From: Phenylobacterium aquaticum
Lineage (GTDB): Bacteria > Pseudomonadota > Alphaproteobacteria > Caulobacterales > Caulobacteraceae
Assembly (NCBI RefSeq): GCF_947378715.1
Contig: NZ_CANCLE010000055.1
Coordinates: 1-22,428, forward strand
Direction: 5' to 3'
DNA length: 22,428 nt
Shown here: positions 1 through 6,484 of the stretch, piece by piece
Numbering within the stretch: the stretch's first letter is position 1
Layout: each line of letters begins with the position of its first letter
The notes under the pieces: model-generated
Told to the model about the DNA's origin: nothing
Database searches by the model: none
The model's input: only the letters and a program-made list of their open reading frames with translations
Translations under genes and position numbers: made by a program

Positions 1-198
1 GTGCCGCAGGAGGTCGTCCACCACCTGGGCATGATCTATGTCCCGACCTTGGCCACCCTCTATGTGCTGGCGATCCTGGCGGTGTCCGGTTACCGCATCA
101 CCCGCGAGAGCCACGCGGAATCCCTGCGCCAGCTCGCCGCCGCCGCGGATCTGACCCTTGAGGGCGAGCCCGCCTCGTCGGAGAGCCATATCCGCTGA
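1..198 (+). CDS. MFS transporter, GPH (sugar/cation symporter) type, C-terminal fragment
   Basis: The reading frame is open at the left edge and ends at TGA 196-198, so only the last 65 residues are present. They hold one hydrophobic helix (roughly residues 11-30) followed by a cytoplasmic tail with the pattern YRITRESHAESLRQL. That tail resembles the end of glycoside-pentoside-hexuronide:cation symporters, where a Y-x-[IL]-[TD]-R-x-x-H-A sequence follows transmembrane helix 12. The substrate cannot be told from this piece. The gene converges on a tandem TetR regulator, and the two stop codons are directly adjacent. Another MFS subfamily is possible because only the last helix is visible. Confidence 0.65.
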   Translation: MPQEVVHHLGMIYVPTLATLYVLAILAVSGYRITRESHAESLRQLAAAADLTLEGEPASSESHIR

Positions 199-207
199 TC
201 AGCGGAT
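190..207. repeat. 18-bp perfect palindrome containing both convergent stop codons
   Basis: ATCCGCTGATCAGCGGAT reads the same on both strands. Each strand therefore encodes Ile-Arg-stop here, and both the MFS transporter and the tandem TetR protein end in Ile-Arg. No T-run follows on either side, so it is not a classic terminator, but a hairpin could form at the 3' end of either transcript. Confidence 0.85.
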
Positions 208-1428
208 GAAGACGCCCATCAGCAGGGGCCGCGCGAAGATCGACGGCGCGGCCTTCTGCGTGACGCCCGGAACCCAGAAGGCCAGCTCCGCGCCGGCGTT
301 CAGGGTGGCGTTCAGCATCTGGGCGGCGATGGCCGGGTCGACCGGCCGGATCGAGCCCTCGGCGATGCCGTCCGAGATCATCGAGGCGAAGCGGTCCGAC
401 ACCCGGTTGGAATGGGCGACCTGCTCCTCGCGGATCGCCTCGGGCAGGGCCGACAGGGCCGAGGTGCGCAGCAGCGGGCCAAATTCAGACAGCTGGTATT
501 CCGTGAGCGCGGCGGCGGCGCTGGACAGCTTGGTCCACTGATCTCCCGGCAGGGCCATGGCCAGGCGCTGGACCCGACGCATCACCTCGAAGGTGCGGTC
601 GAAACAGGCCACCACCAGGTCGTCCTTGGCGTCGTGGTGATGATAGAACGAGCCCTTGGTGACGTTCAGCTCGGCGGAGATCTTGTCGACCGAGGCGCCC
701 TTGTAGCCGCGCGCATTGATCAGCCGGGTGGCGGCCAGCAGGAAGGTCTCGCGACCGTTCTCCTGGCCCTCGCCGGCCGCCAGCTCGGCCAGGGGCGCGG
801 GGATCGGGGCCCATTCCGCGCCGGGGGCCGCGAAGCCGCCGATCAGGATGTCGTACATCCGCTCGCAGATCCGGGGATAGTCCTCGGGATCGTACTTGGG
901 CAGCCAGGCCGCAGCCCAGAACAGCTGCTCCAGCAACATGTGGGTGCGGGCCGTGCGCCGGCCTCTGCCCAGCCAGGCCAGCTCCGGCGCCTCGAACAGG
1001 GCGCGCACTTTGCGGAAACCGGCCATGAAGGCCTCGACCACCTCGGCCCGCCGGGGATTGTTCAGGGCGCGGACATCGGCCAGGGAGGGCAGGGCAGGGG
1101 CCTCGCCCACGGCGGTGAGCCGCAACCGCTCCAACCGCAGCTCCAGCAGCTTCTTCAGCCGCTGCGCCGGAGTGGGCTGGGCCATGGCCTCGTCTGCGGC
1201 GGCGCACAACCAGTCGATGCCGCGCATCAGACAGGCGGCGGCCAGGTCGTCCTTGCGCTTGAAATAATAGGTGACGCTGGTGGTCGACAGGCCCACGGCG
1301 GCGGCGGCCACGCCGAGGGTCAAGCCCTTGACCCCCTCGCGGTTCAGGATCTCGGTGGCGGCGTCGAGGATCGCCTCGCGCTTCTTCTCGAAGCGGTCGG
1401 TCGACCGGGCGCTGCTCCGCTCTGACAT
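199..1428 (-). CDS. Tandem (two-headed) TetR/AcrR family transcriptional regulator
   Basis: This 409-residue protein is about twice the usual TetR length (about 200) and contains two complete TetR units. The first helix-turn-helix spans about residues 18-65 and ends with the signature TTSVTYYFKRKDDL. The second spans about 228-275 and ends with TKGSFYHHHDAKDDL. Each is followed by a helical ligand/dimerisation region. Two DNA-binding heads on one chain suggest a pseudo-dimer or a protein bridging two sites; this is inference. Start ATG at 1428 is preceded by GGAG five bases upstream. A TetR-type operator lies within its putative promoter (1474-1501), suggesting autorepression. It converges on a GPH transporter gene, which may be a target. 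The effector is unknown. Confidence 0.9.
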   Translation of the reverse strand: MSERSSARSTDRFEKKREAILDAATEILNREGVKGLTLGVAAAAVGLSTTSVTYYFKRKDDLAAACLMRGIDWLCAAADEAMAQPTPAQRLKKLLELRLERLRLTAVGEAPALPSLADVRALNNPRRAEVVEAFMAGFRKVRALFEAPELAWLGRGRRTARTHMLLEQLFWAAAWLPKYDPEDYPRICERMYDILIGGFAAPGAEWAPIPAPLAELAAGEGQENGRETFLLAATRLINARGYKGASVDKISAELNVTKGSFYHHHDAKDDLVVACFDRTFEVMRRVQRLAMALPGDQWTKLSSAAAALTEYQLSEFGPLLRTSALSALPEAIREEQVAHSNRVSDRFASMISDGIAEGSIRPVDPAIAAQMLNATLNAGAELAFWVPGVTQKAAPSIFARPLLMGVFIR

Positions 1429-1473
1429 CTCGTCTCCACCCTGCCCCCGCGTCTGGGGCGGGAACCCCCTATC

Positions 1474-1501
1474 TCTATCGAAACCGGCCGGTTCGCGCCA
1501 A
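1474..1501 (-). promoter_or_regulatory. Putative promoter of the first tandem TetR gene
   Basis: On the minus strand TTGGCG (1501-1496) and GATAGA (1479-1474) are separated by 16 bases and lie 45-75 bases upstream of the TetR start codon. The hexamers are only approximate matches to the housekeeping consensus; the call is strengthened by the operator palindrome sitting exactly in the spacer. Confidence 0.4.
1482..1493. promoter_or_regulatory. TetR-type operator palindrome AACCGGCCGGTT
   Basis: This is a perfect 12-bp palindrome between the putative -35 and -10 boxes of the tandem TetR gene. The ACCGG/CCGGT form is common among operators of TetR regulators in proteobacteria. Binding here would block RNA polymerase, the usual TetR autorepression geometry. 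I infer, but cannot show, that the adjacent regulator binds it. Confidence 0.5.
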
Positions 1502-1715
1502 GGCGAAGTGCCACGGCCTCAGGATCCCACCCCGCTTCGGGCATTCCGGGACTTCGCAAGTGCGAGATCAGACGCTATTGAATTGCGACAGCCTGACGCA
1601 CCGCAGCATTGGCGCGCGGCGCGTGGGTTTCAAGTTTCGGGGAGGTCGGCGCACGTCGCCGGTCCGACCGAGGCGCGAAGGGCCAGGTCTGGCCCTTCGC
1701 CCGGATGTCTCTCCT

Positions 1716-1753
1716 GGCCCGCCTCGAGCTCAGCTTGGGCGGGCCGCCTTTTT
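1716..1753 (+). terminator. Plus-strand terminator-like hairpin with T-run and no evident upstream gene
   Basis: GGCCCGCC (1716-1723) pairs perfectly with GGCGGGCC (1738-1745), and GCC then five T residues follow (1749-1753). The T-run is on the plus strand only, while both flanking genes are on the minus strand. The three-base gap between stem and T-run makes it a less than ideal intrinsic terminator. Confidence 0.4.
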
Positions 1754-1771
1754 CCGCCCTGGGGGCGGGGC

Positions 1772-2146
1772 CTACTTCCGCACCCAGCCGCCGCCCACGG
1801 GCCTGTAGAATTCGCCCGGCTTCAGCTTGGCGCTGATCACGCTGTTGAAGGCGGCGGCCGCAGCGGCCTCGGGGGTGACATTGTTCTTGGCGGCGGCCTG
1901 GGCGTAGACCTGGGACCGGCCGGCGTTGATCTCGGCCACGGCGGCCTTGACCGCCGCGTCCGCGCCGCCGGTCACAAAGCCGAGATAGCCGTCAGCCTGT
2001 TCGCCCACCACGCCTTCGGCCTTGGCGGCGTCGACGGCGAGCTTGGCGGCGGCGATGTCGGCGTGGGCGGCGCCGGCGATCAGGGTTCCGGCCACCACGG
2101 TCGCGGCGGTGGGAAGCCATCCATTTGCGCGCATCATCATGATCAT
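1772..2146 (-). CDS. ydbL: YdbL family (DUF1318) periplasmic protein
   Basis: The 124-residue protein has an N-terminal signal peptide (hydrophobic stretch about residues 11-28, cleavage likely after AHA, before DIAAAK). The mature part carries the YdbL/DUF1318 pattern: an alanine-rich helical region with GVVGEQADGYLG, and a C-terminal VISAKLKPGEFYRPVGGGWVRK resembling the family's end. It is last in a ydbH-ynbE-ydbL operon, with its start five bases after the ynbE stop. In E. coli YdbL accompanies the YdbH-YnbE inter-membrane bridge and is thought to modulate it in the periplasm. Start choice is uncertain: ATG 2146 has AGGAG only two bases upstream, whereas in-frame ATG 2140 has the same site at eight bases and may be the true start. 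Confidence 0.85.
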   Translation of the reverse strand: MIMMMRANGWLPTAATVVAGTLIAGAAHADIAAAKLAVDAAKAEGVVGEQADGYLGFVTGGADAAVKAAVAEINAGRSQVYAQAAAKNNVTPEAAAAAAFNSVISAKLKPGEFYRPVGGGWVRK

Positions 2147-2151
2147 GGCTC

Positions 2152-2337
2152 CTAGAACAGGTTCGGATTCTTCAGGATCAGCGCCTTGACGTCGTCGTCG
2201 AGGCGCAGTCGGACATCGGCGTCCAGCTTGGCGTAGATGGTGATCGGCTTCACATCCACGTGCAGGGTCGGCGCGCAGGCGGCGAGCGCCAGGGCGCTCA
2301 TCACCCCTCCCAGGGCCAAGGGATTGGATCGAAGCAT
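2152..2337 (-). CDS. ynbE: YnbE-like outer-membrane lipoprotein
   Basis: The 61-residue lipoprotein has a signal sequence ending in the lipobox LAAC, with Cys21 as the acylated residue, leaving a mature peptide of about 41 residues. That peptide has the YnbE pattern VDVKPITIYAKLDADVRLRLD. In E. coli YnbE sits in the outer membrane, stacks as beta strands on the C-terminus of YdbH and completes a lipid-transport bridge. I chose ATG 2337 because GGAG lies eight bases upstream and the signal peptide then has normal length. A longer frame from GTG 2379 overlaps the ydbH stop and would add 14 hydrophilic residues before the signal. It lies 38 bases after ydbH and five before ydbL. Confidence 0.85.
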   Translation of the reverse strand: MLRSNPLALGGVMSALALAACAPTLHVDVKPITIYAKLDADVRLRLDDDVKALILKNPNLF

Positions 2338-2375
2338 GGGTCGGTCTCCACGTCTTGAGGTCGGAAGCTGGCAGG

Positions 2376-5300
2376 TCACGGCTGAACCGGGCGTGAACCG
2401 CGCAGGCGCTGATAGTCGGCGAGGTCGCCCAAGAGCTGATCCAGGTTGACCGAGGTGTCCAGGGTCAAGTCGACCTTGGTGCCGGATGGCAGGGGCAGGG
2501 TCCGCAGGATCTTGCGGGTCAGGACCTCGCGGGCGGTCAGCTTGATCTCAGCCCGCTTCGGCGGATCGTGCTCGCCCTTGATGTGGAAGATCACCCCCAG
2601 CCGGCCGCCAGGACGGGACGCCACCTCGGCGGTCAGGGCCTCGAAGGAGAGGTTTTCCATCGCCTGGTAGACGAAGTCGGAATAGGGATCGGCATTGGCC
2701 ACCGCCGTGACGGCCGCCGCCGCAGCAGGGGCCGCCACCGGGGCTTTGGGATCGACGGCCGGCGCGCCGCCCGCGCCTTGCACCCCGGTCAGGGCTTCCC
2801 GGCGGATGGAGATGCGGCCGGGCGACACGGCGTGCAGCTCGCCGCCCTCGATCCGGACGCCCTGGGGCGTCATGGCGAAGGGGATGCGGCCGCTCACCTT
2901 GGCCTTGAGGTCCATGCGGTCGGCGAAGGGCGAGGCTTCGACGAGGTCCGCCAACTCCACCTCCTTCACGGTCACCGCCGCGCGCCAGGTCCCGCCGGCG
3001 AAGGGAATCTCGAAGGGCTCGACCCTCACCTGACCGCCGCTGAGGCCGAAGCCCGCCGCCGAGACCTGAACCGCGTCATGGTCGAGACCAAAGGTCACCT
3101 GGGCGCCCGTCAAGGGGGTGAGCGCCGCGACCGTATCGGCCGTCAGGCTCTGACCGGGGGCCGCAGCCAGGGGCGCGAGGCTGGTGAAGACGATCCGGCC
3201 CTTGAGGCCCGAGACCGCGCCGGCCGGGCTCATGAAATCCAGGCCGCCCACGTCCAGGGTCCCGCCGCTGGTGGAGCCGGCGCTGGTCCAGTCGATGCGG
3301 CCCTGGAAGCGCGCCGCGCCCTGGGCGGGATCGCCGATCATGCTGGCCTTGGGCGACAGGGCGGCGGGCTGCAGGCCGCCTGGCGTGAAGGCCAGCAGCC
3401 CGGTGTCGAAGGTCACGCCGCCAGCGCCCGCGCCGCCATCGTGGGTCAATGCGGCCTGGGCCAGGGGGCGGCCGCTGGCGTCCGACAGCGCGAAGGCGCC
3501 GGTCCAGTGGGCCTTGGCGAGCCGAGCCTGGCCCTTCGCCAACAGCGGATTGAACCGCCGGTCCGGGGCCGTGTCGGCGAGGCTCGCGCGCTGGATGTCG
3601 GCGTCGAGCGCCAAGTCGCCGTGCCGGCTGGCCAGATCGAGCGGGCCGCTCGCCGCGCGGATCGCGACCTGCAGGAACGGGACCTCGGCCGCCAGCGCCT
3701 TGGTGGTTCCCTGAGCGCGCCAGCTTCCGCCGCCCAGCTGGAACAATGGGCCACGCGTGGGGCAGAGCTGGCCGGAGATCACCGAGAGGTCATTGGCGCC
3801 GAGCTCCAGCCGGCCGGCCGCAAGGTCGGCGCAGCGATCGGCGGTGAAGGCCAGGGCGCCGTCCGCGATCCGGACCGTGCCCGAGGCCGCCACATGGGCG
3901 TCGACCACCGGGCCCAGGGAACCCTTGGCGTCGAGCCTCGCCTGCCCTGCGAACGCGCCGCCCGCCAGGCTGTAGCGGCTGATCGCCAGGTCAGCCTGGG
4001 GCAGGCCGCCGCCGGCCAGGGCCAGGTGGAAGCCGCCGCCGCCCTGGGCGTAGAGCGGACTGCCTAGCCGGTTCAGCTGGCCTGTTCCGCCGGTGTCTGT
4101 GCGCAGGGTCAGCGCGCGGGGCAGGTCCAGGCTCAGGCCCTGGGGCCCCGCGCTGAGGGTCACAGCCGGGGCGTTGAGGGCGAAGCTGGCCAGGGCCCGC
4201 TTCAGGCCGGCGTCGCCGGGGCTGTCTCCAGACCTGGCCGGCCCCAGGCCCGTCCATGCGCCCCGGGTGGCGGCGGGGCCGGAGAGGGCGAGGCTGAGGC
4301 GTCCGGCTTCGATCCGGGCGGGCCCGGTCAGGTCCGCGCCCAGCTTGGCCAGGACAAGGTCGCCCTGGTCGAGGCGGCGTGCGGCGGCGGTCAGGCGCAG
4401 CTGGCCCTGGGCCCCGGCCTTGGCGGTCCAGGCGACCTCGGTGGCCTGAACGGTCAGGCTCGGGGCCTCCAGGCGGGTTCCGCCCAGCCGGGCGGTGGCG
4501 GCTCCGGTCGCGCTCGTCACCGCGCCGGTGACGCCCAGGCCGTCGCCCCAGCCGGTGACCCTGCCCTTGAAGCTCAGGGTCTGGGTGAGGTCCTGGACCA
4601 TCGTCGCCCCCCAGCTGGCCGTGGCTGCGTGCCCGTCAAGGGTCAGGAGCAGGTCGCCGTCCGCCCGGTGGCCCTTGAGGTCGGGATAGGGCAGCTGGCC
4701 GGACAGGCGCAGGTCGAGCGGGCCGATCCGCCCCGGCCCGTCCGGCGCGCGCATCTGGCCCTGGTTGATCCGCGCGGCCAGGGCCACGGCGATCTGGGCC
4801 CCATGGGTCACCAGGTGCATTTCGGCTGGCCCGGTGGCCAGGGTCGCATCCGGCGTGCTCAGGGTCGCCGGGGCGAAGACCAGATCGAGGCGCTGCAGCC
4901 GTCCGCCGGCGGTCAGGGCGTCGGCCTGGGCCATCAGCCGGCCCTGGTCGGTGTCGAGCCGCAGGCGGCCGTCCACCAGCTGGATGTCGGGCAGGGCGCT
5001 GTTGGCGTCCGCCGGCCGCTTGCGCAGGGTCTCGACCAGGGGGTCGAGCGCGCCGAGGCTGAGCCGGCCGCCGTGCCAGCGGGCCTTCAGCTTGGGACGC
5101 ACCAGCCGCACCGAGGTGACCCGCGCCCCGAACCGGTCTCCGGTCCAGAAACCCAGCAGGTCATAGCGAATCTCGATGGCCTCGGCGGTGAGGTCGGGGT
5201 CCTGGGTCGGACCCACGGTCAAGGCGCCGGTGAAGCCGCCGGGATCGAAGGCCTGGAAAGTGATCTGGGATTCGACGCCCTGGGCCCTCAGCCAGCTGGT

Positions 5301-5474
5301 CACCGCGTCGCGCGCCAGGGCGCGCCGCGCGGCATAGACCCCCAGCGCGCCCACGGTCGCCGCCACGAGGCCGACCGTCAGCGCCAGACGCAGCGCGCGC
5401 CTTTGAGCCCTGGGGGGCGAGGGGATTGGGCTTTCAGTCAACGGGATCCGCTTCGGAGTGATCGGTTCAGGCAT
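2376..5474 (-). CDS. ydbH: YdbH family AsmA-like inter-membrane lipid transport protein
   Basis: The 1032-residue protein has a short cytoplasmic N-terminus, one inner-membrane anchor (about residues 26-48) and a long repetitive beta-rich periplasmic part full of G-x-L/V-x-L patterns, as in AsmA-like bridge proteins. The C-terminal region (about 935-1030, from DPYSDFVYQAMENLSFEAL to a region with VDLTLDTSVNLDQLLGDL) matches the YdbH/DctA-YdbH family end. E. coli YdbH, one of three partly redundant AsmA-like proteins (with TamB and YhdP), helps move phospholipid to the outer membrane. This copy is longer than the E. coli protein (about 880 residues) and has an Ala/Pro/Val-rich low-complexity linker at about 905-930. 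Start ATG 5474 follows GGAGG at about ten bases. The following ynbE and ydbL genes support the assignment. Confidence 0.88.
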   Translation of the reverse strand: MPEPITPKRIPLTESPIPSPPRAQRRALRLALTVGLVAATVGALGVYAARRALARDAVTSWLRAQGVESQITFQAFDPGGFTGALTVGPTQDPDLTAEAIEIRYDLLGFWTGDRFGARVTSVRLVRPKLKARWHGGRLSLGALDPLVETLRKRPADANSALPDIQLVDGRLRLDTDQGRLMAQADALTAGGRLQRLDLVFAPATLSTPDATLATGPAEMHLVTHGAQIAVALAARINQGQMRAPDGPGRIGPLDLRLSGQLPYPDLKGHRADGDLLLTLDGHAATASWGATMVQDLTQTLSFKGRVTGWGDGLGVTGAVTSATGAATARLGGTRLEAPSLTVQATEVAWTAKAGAQGQLRLTAAARRLDQGDLVLAKLGADLTGPARIEAGRLSLALSGPAATRGAWTGLGPARSGDSPGDAGLKRALASFALNAPAVTLSAGPQGLSLDLPRALTLRTDTGGTGQLNRLGSPLYAQGGGGFHLALAGGGLPQADLAISRYSLAGGAFAGQARLDAKGSLGPVVDAHVAASGTVRIADGALAFTADRCADLAAGRLELGANDLSVISGQLCPTRGPLFQLGGGSWRAQGTTKALAAEVPFLQVAIRAASGPLDLASRHGDLALDADIQRASLADTAPDRRFNPLLAKGQARLAKAHWTGAFALSDASGRPLAQAALTHDGGAGAGGVTFDTGLLAFTPGGLQPAALSPKASMIGDPAQGAARFQGRIDWTSAGSTSGGTLDVGGLDFMSPAGAVSGLKGRIVFTSLAPLAAAPGQSLTADTVAALTPLTGAQVTFGLDHDAVQVSAAGFGLSGGQVRVEPFEIPFAGGTWRAAVTVKEVELADLVEASPFADRMDLKAKVSGRIPFAMTPQGVRIEGGELHAVSPGRISIRREALTGVQGAGGAPAVDPKAPVAAPAAAAAVTAVANADPYSDFVYQAMENLSFEALTAEVASRPGGRLGVIFHIKGEHDPPKRAEIKLTAREVLTRKILRTLPLPSGTKVDLTLDTSVNLDQLLGDLADYQRLRGSRPVQP

Positions 5475-5522
5475 AGCCCAAAACCCTCCGAAGCGGTGAT
5501 GTTCCCGTCAGATGGCGGTTTG

Positions 5523-5546
5523 GAGGCCGCCCTTTAGAGGCCGCCC
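5523..5546. repeat. Short direct repeat GAGGCCGCCC at the SDR stop codon
   Basis: GAGGCCGCCC occurs at 5523-5532 and again at 5537-5546, a 14-base period. One copy encodes the last residues of the SDR and the other lies just past its stop codon. It could be a small local duplication; no function is evident. Confidence 0.6.
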
Positions 5547-6310
5547 GTGGTCGCGAAGGCCACGCCGCCGTCGACCGCGATGGTCTCGCCCACCACATAG
5601 TCGCCGGCCCGGCTGGCCAGGAAGATCGCCGTGCCGGCCATGTCCTCGTCCGTGCCGATGCGGCGCGAGGGGATGCGCTTGGCGATCTCGTCGCCATGGT
5701 CGCGGGCCACCCGGTTCATCTCCGAGGCGAAGGCGCCCGGCGCGATGCCGGTCATGACGATGTTGTCGGCGATCAGGGTCGCGGCCATCCGGCGGGTCAG
5801 ATAGATCAGGCCCGACTTCGACGCGTGGTAGGAATAGGTCTCCTGCGGATTGAGGCGGATGCCGTCGATCGAGCAGATATTGATGACCTTGGCCGGCTTC
5901 TCATGGGTCCCGGCGGCGGCCAGAGCGCCGTGCAGGGCCTGGGTCAGGAAGAAGGGCGACTTCAGGTTCAGGTCCATGACCTTGTCCCAGCCGCTTTCCG
6001 GGAATTCGTCGAAGGGCGCGCCCCAGGCGGCCCCGGCGTTGTTGACCAGGATGTCCAGCTTGGGCTCGGCGGCGATCATCCGCGCGGCGAGCGCCTTGCA
6101 GCCCTCCACGGTCGAGATGTCCTGGGGCATGGAGATGCAGTTGGGGCCGAGCTCGGCGGCGGTCTCGTCGCAGGCGCCGGGCTTGCGCGACGAGATATAG
6201 ACCTTGGCGCCCTGATCGATGAAGCCCTTGGCGATCATCTTGCCGATCCCGCGGGAACCGCCGGTCACCAGGGCCGTACGGCCCTCCAGAGAGAACAGAT
6301 TGAGGGTCAT
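5534..6310 (-). CDS. SDR family NAD(P)-dependent oxidoreductase, RhlG-like
   Basis: The 258-residue protein is a classical short-chain dehydrogenase/reductase. It shows the cofactor motif TGGSRGIG (residues 16-23), NNAG (90-93), catalytic Ser147 (NICSIDG) and Tyr161/Lys165 in YHASK, and a C-terminal GDYVVGETIAVDGG. The sequence of FSLEGRTALVTGGSRGIGKMIA and of LVNNAGAAWGAPFDEFPESGW is closest to RhlG-type beta-ketoacyl reductases as I recall them, but the substrate is not proven. Start ATG 6310 follows a GGAAGG site about eight bases upstream; an upstream extension to 6457 has no ribosome site and a non-SDR sequence. It is divergent from the beta-oxidation genes, so acyl-chain metabolism is plausible. 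It lies 59 bases ahead of ydbH on the same strand with no clear terminator between. Confidence 0.88.
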   Translation of the reverse strand: MTLNLFSLEGRTALVTGGSRGIGKMIAKGFIDQGAKVYISSRKPGACDETAAELGPNCISMPQDISTVEGCKALAARMIAAEPKLDILVNNAGAAWGAPFDEFPESGWDKVMDLNLKSPFFLTQALHGALAAAGTHEKPAKVINICSIDGIRLNPQETYSYHASKSGLIYLTRRMAATLIADNIVMTGIAPGAFASEMNRVARDHGDEIAKRIPSRRIGTDEDMAGTAIFLASRAGDYVVGETIAVDGGVAFATTGGL

Positions 6311-6484
6311 GGGCGCGTCCTTCCTTGACGTTATGGAAGGCGTCATAGACCCCCCGCCGAGCGCCGCAAAGCCTTCGCACATTTGACTCGCGCCGGGGCC
6401 GGCGGCCCTGTAACAAGCGTTTGAATCAAGGGTCGCCAGGTTCGCGAGCGGCCGCATAAGTCATTTCAATCGAGGATGCGCCGC
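6311..6484. promoter_or_regulatory. Divergent control region between SDR and beta-oxidation genes
   Basis: These 174 bases must hold promoters in both directions. For the rightward gene TTGACT (6383-6388) with CTGTAA (6408-6413) is a weak candidate with long spacing (19). It is followed by the small palindrome TTGAATCAA (6421-6429), where a fatty-acid-responsive repressor could bind. None of these is a strong consensus match. Confidence 0.3.
6319..6340 (-). promoter_or_regulatory. Hairpin covering the SDR ribosome binding site
   Basis: CCTTCC and GGAAGG form a six-base inverted repeat separated by ten bases. On the minus-strand mRNA the downstream arm is the GGAAGG that serves as Shine-Dalgarno sequence, so the hairpin would hide it. 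The stem is short and may be only marginally stable. Confidence 0.35.

Larger units (their letters stand above)
1429..1771. other. 343-base gene-free stretch with operator and hairpin array
   Basis: No open frame here looks like a real protein; the candidates are short, lack ribosome sites and have no recognisable motif. From left to right it holds the leader, promoter and operator of the tandem TetR gene (1429-1501), about 140 bases with nothing recognised, then three hairpins. These are GGTCGG/CCGACC (1644-1649 with 1664-1669), a very strong 12-bp inverted repeat GCGAAGGGCCAG/CTGGCCCTTCGC (1675-1686 with 1689-1700), and a terminator-like hairpin (1716-1753). The array may be the 3' end of an unannotated plus-strand RNA, or may serve ydbL at its 3' end. 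Confidence 0.5.

Noticed and set aside
412..1425. A 337-codon plus-strand frame opposite the first tandem TetR gene
   Set aside because: Its translation is Gly/Gln/His-rich with no domain, while the minus strand has two clear TetR helix-turn-helix units.
1560..1808. An 82-codon plus-strand frame in the gene-free stretch
   Set aside because: No ribosome site; it runs through strong hairpins and the T-run into ydbL antisense, and its Arg/Pro/Gly-rich sequence matches nothing.
2568..4067. A 499-codon plus-strand frame opposite ydbH
   Set aside because: Antisense composition only; ydbH is supported by its membrane anchor, C-terminal family match and operon partners.
6311..6457. N-terminal extension of the SDR protein to an upstream start
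   Set aside because: The added residues do not fit SDR proteins, and ATG 6310 has a good ribosome site directly before the Rossmann fold.
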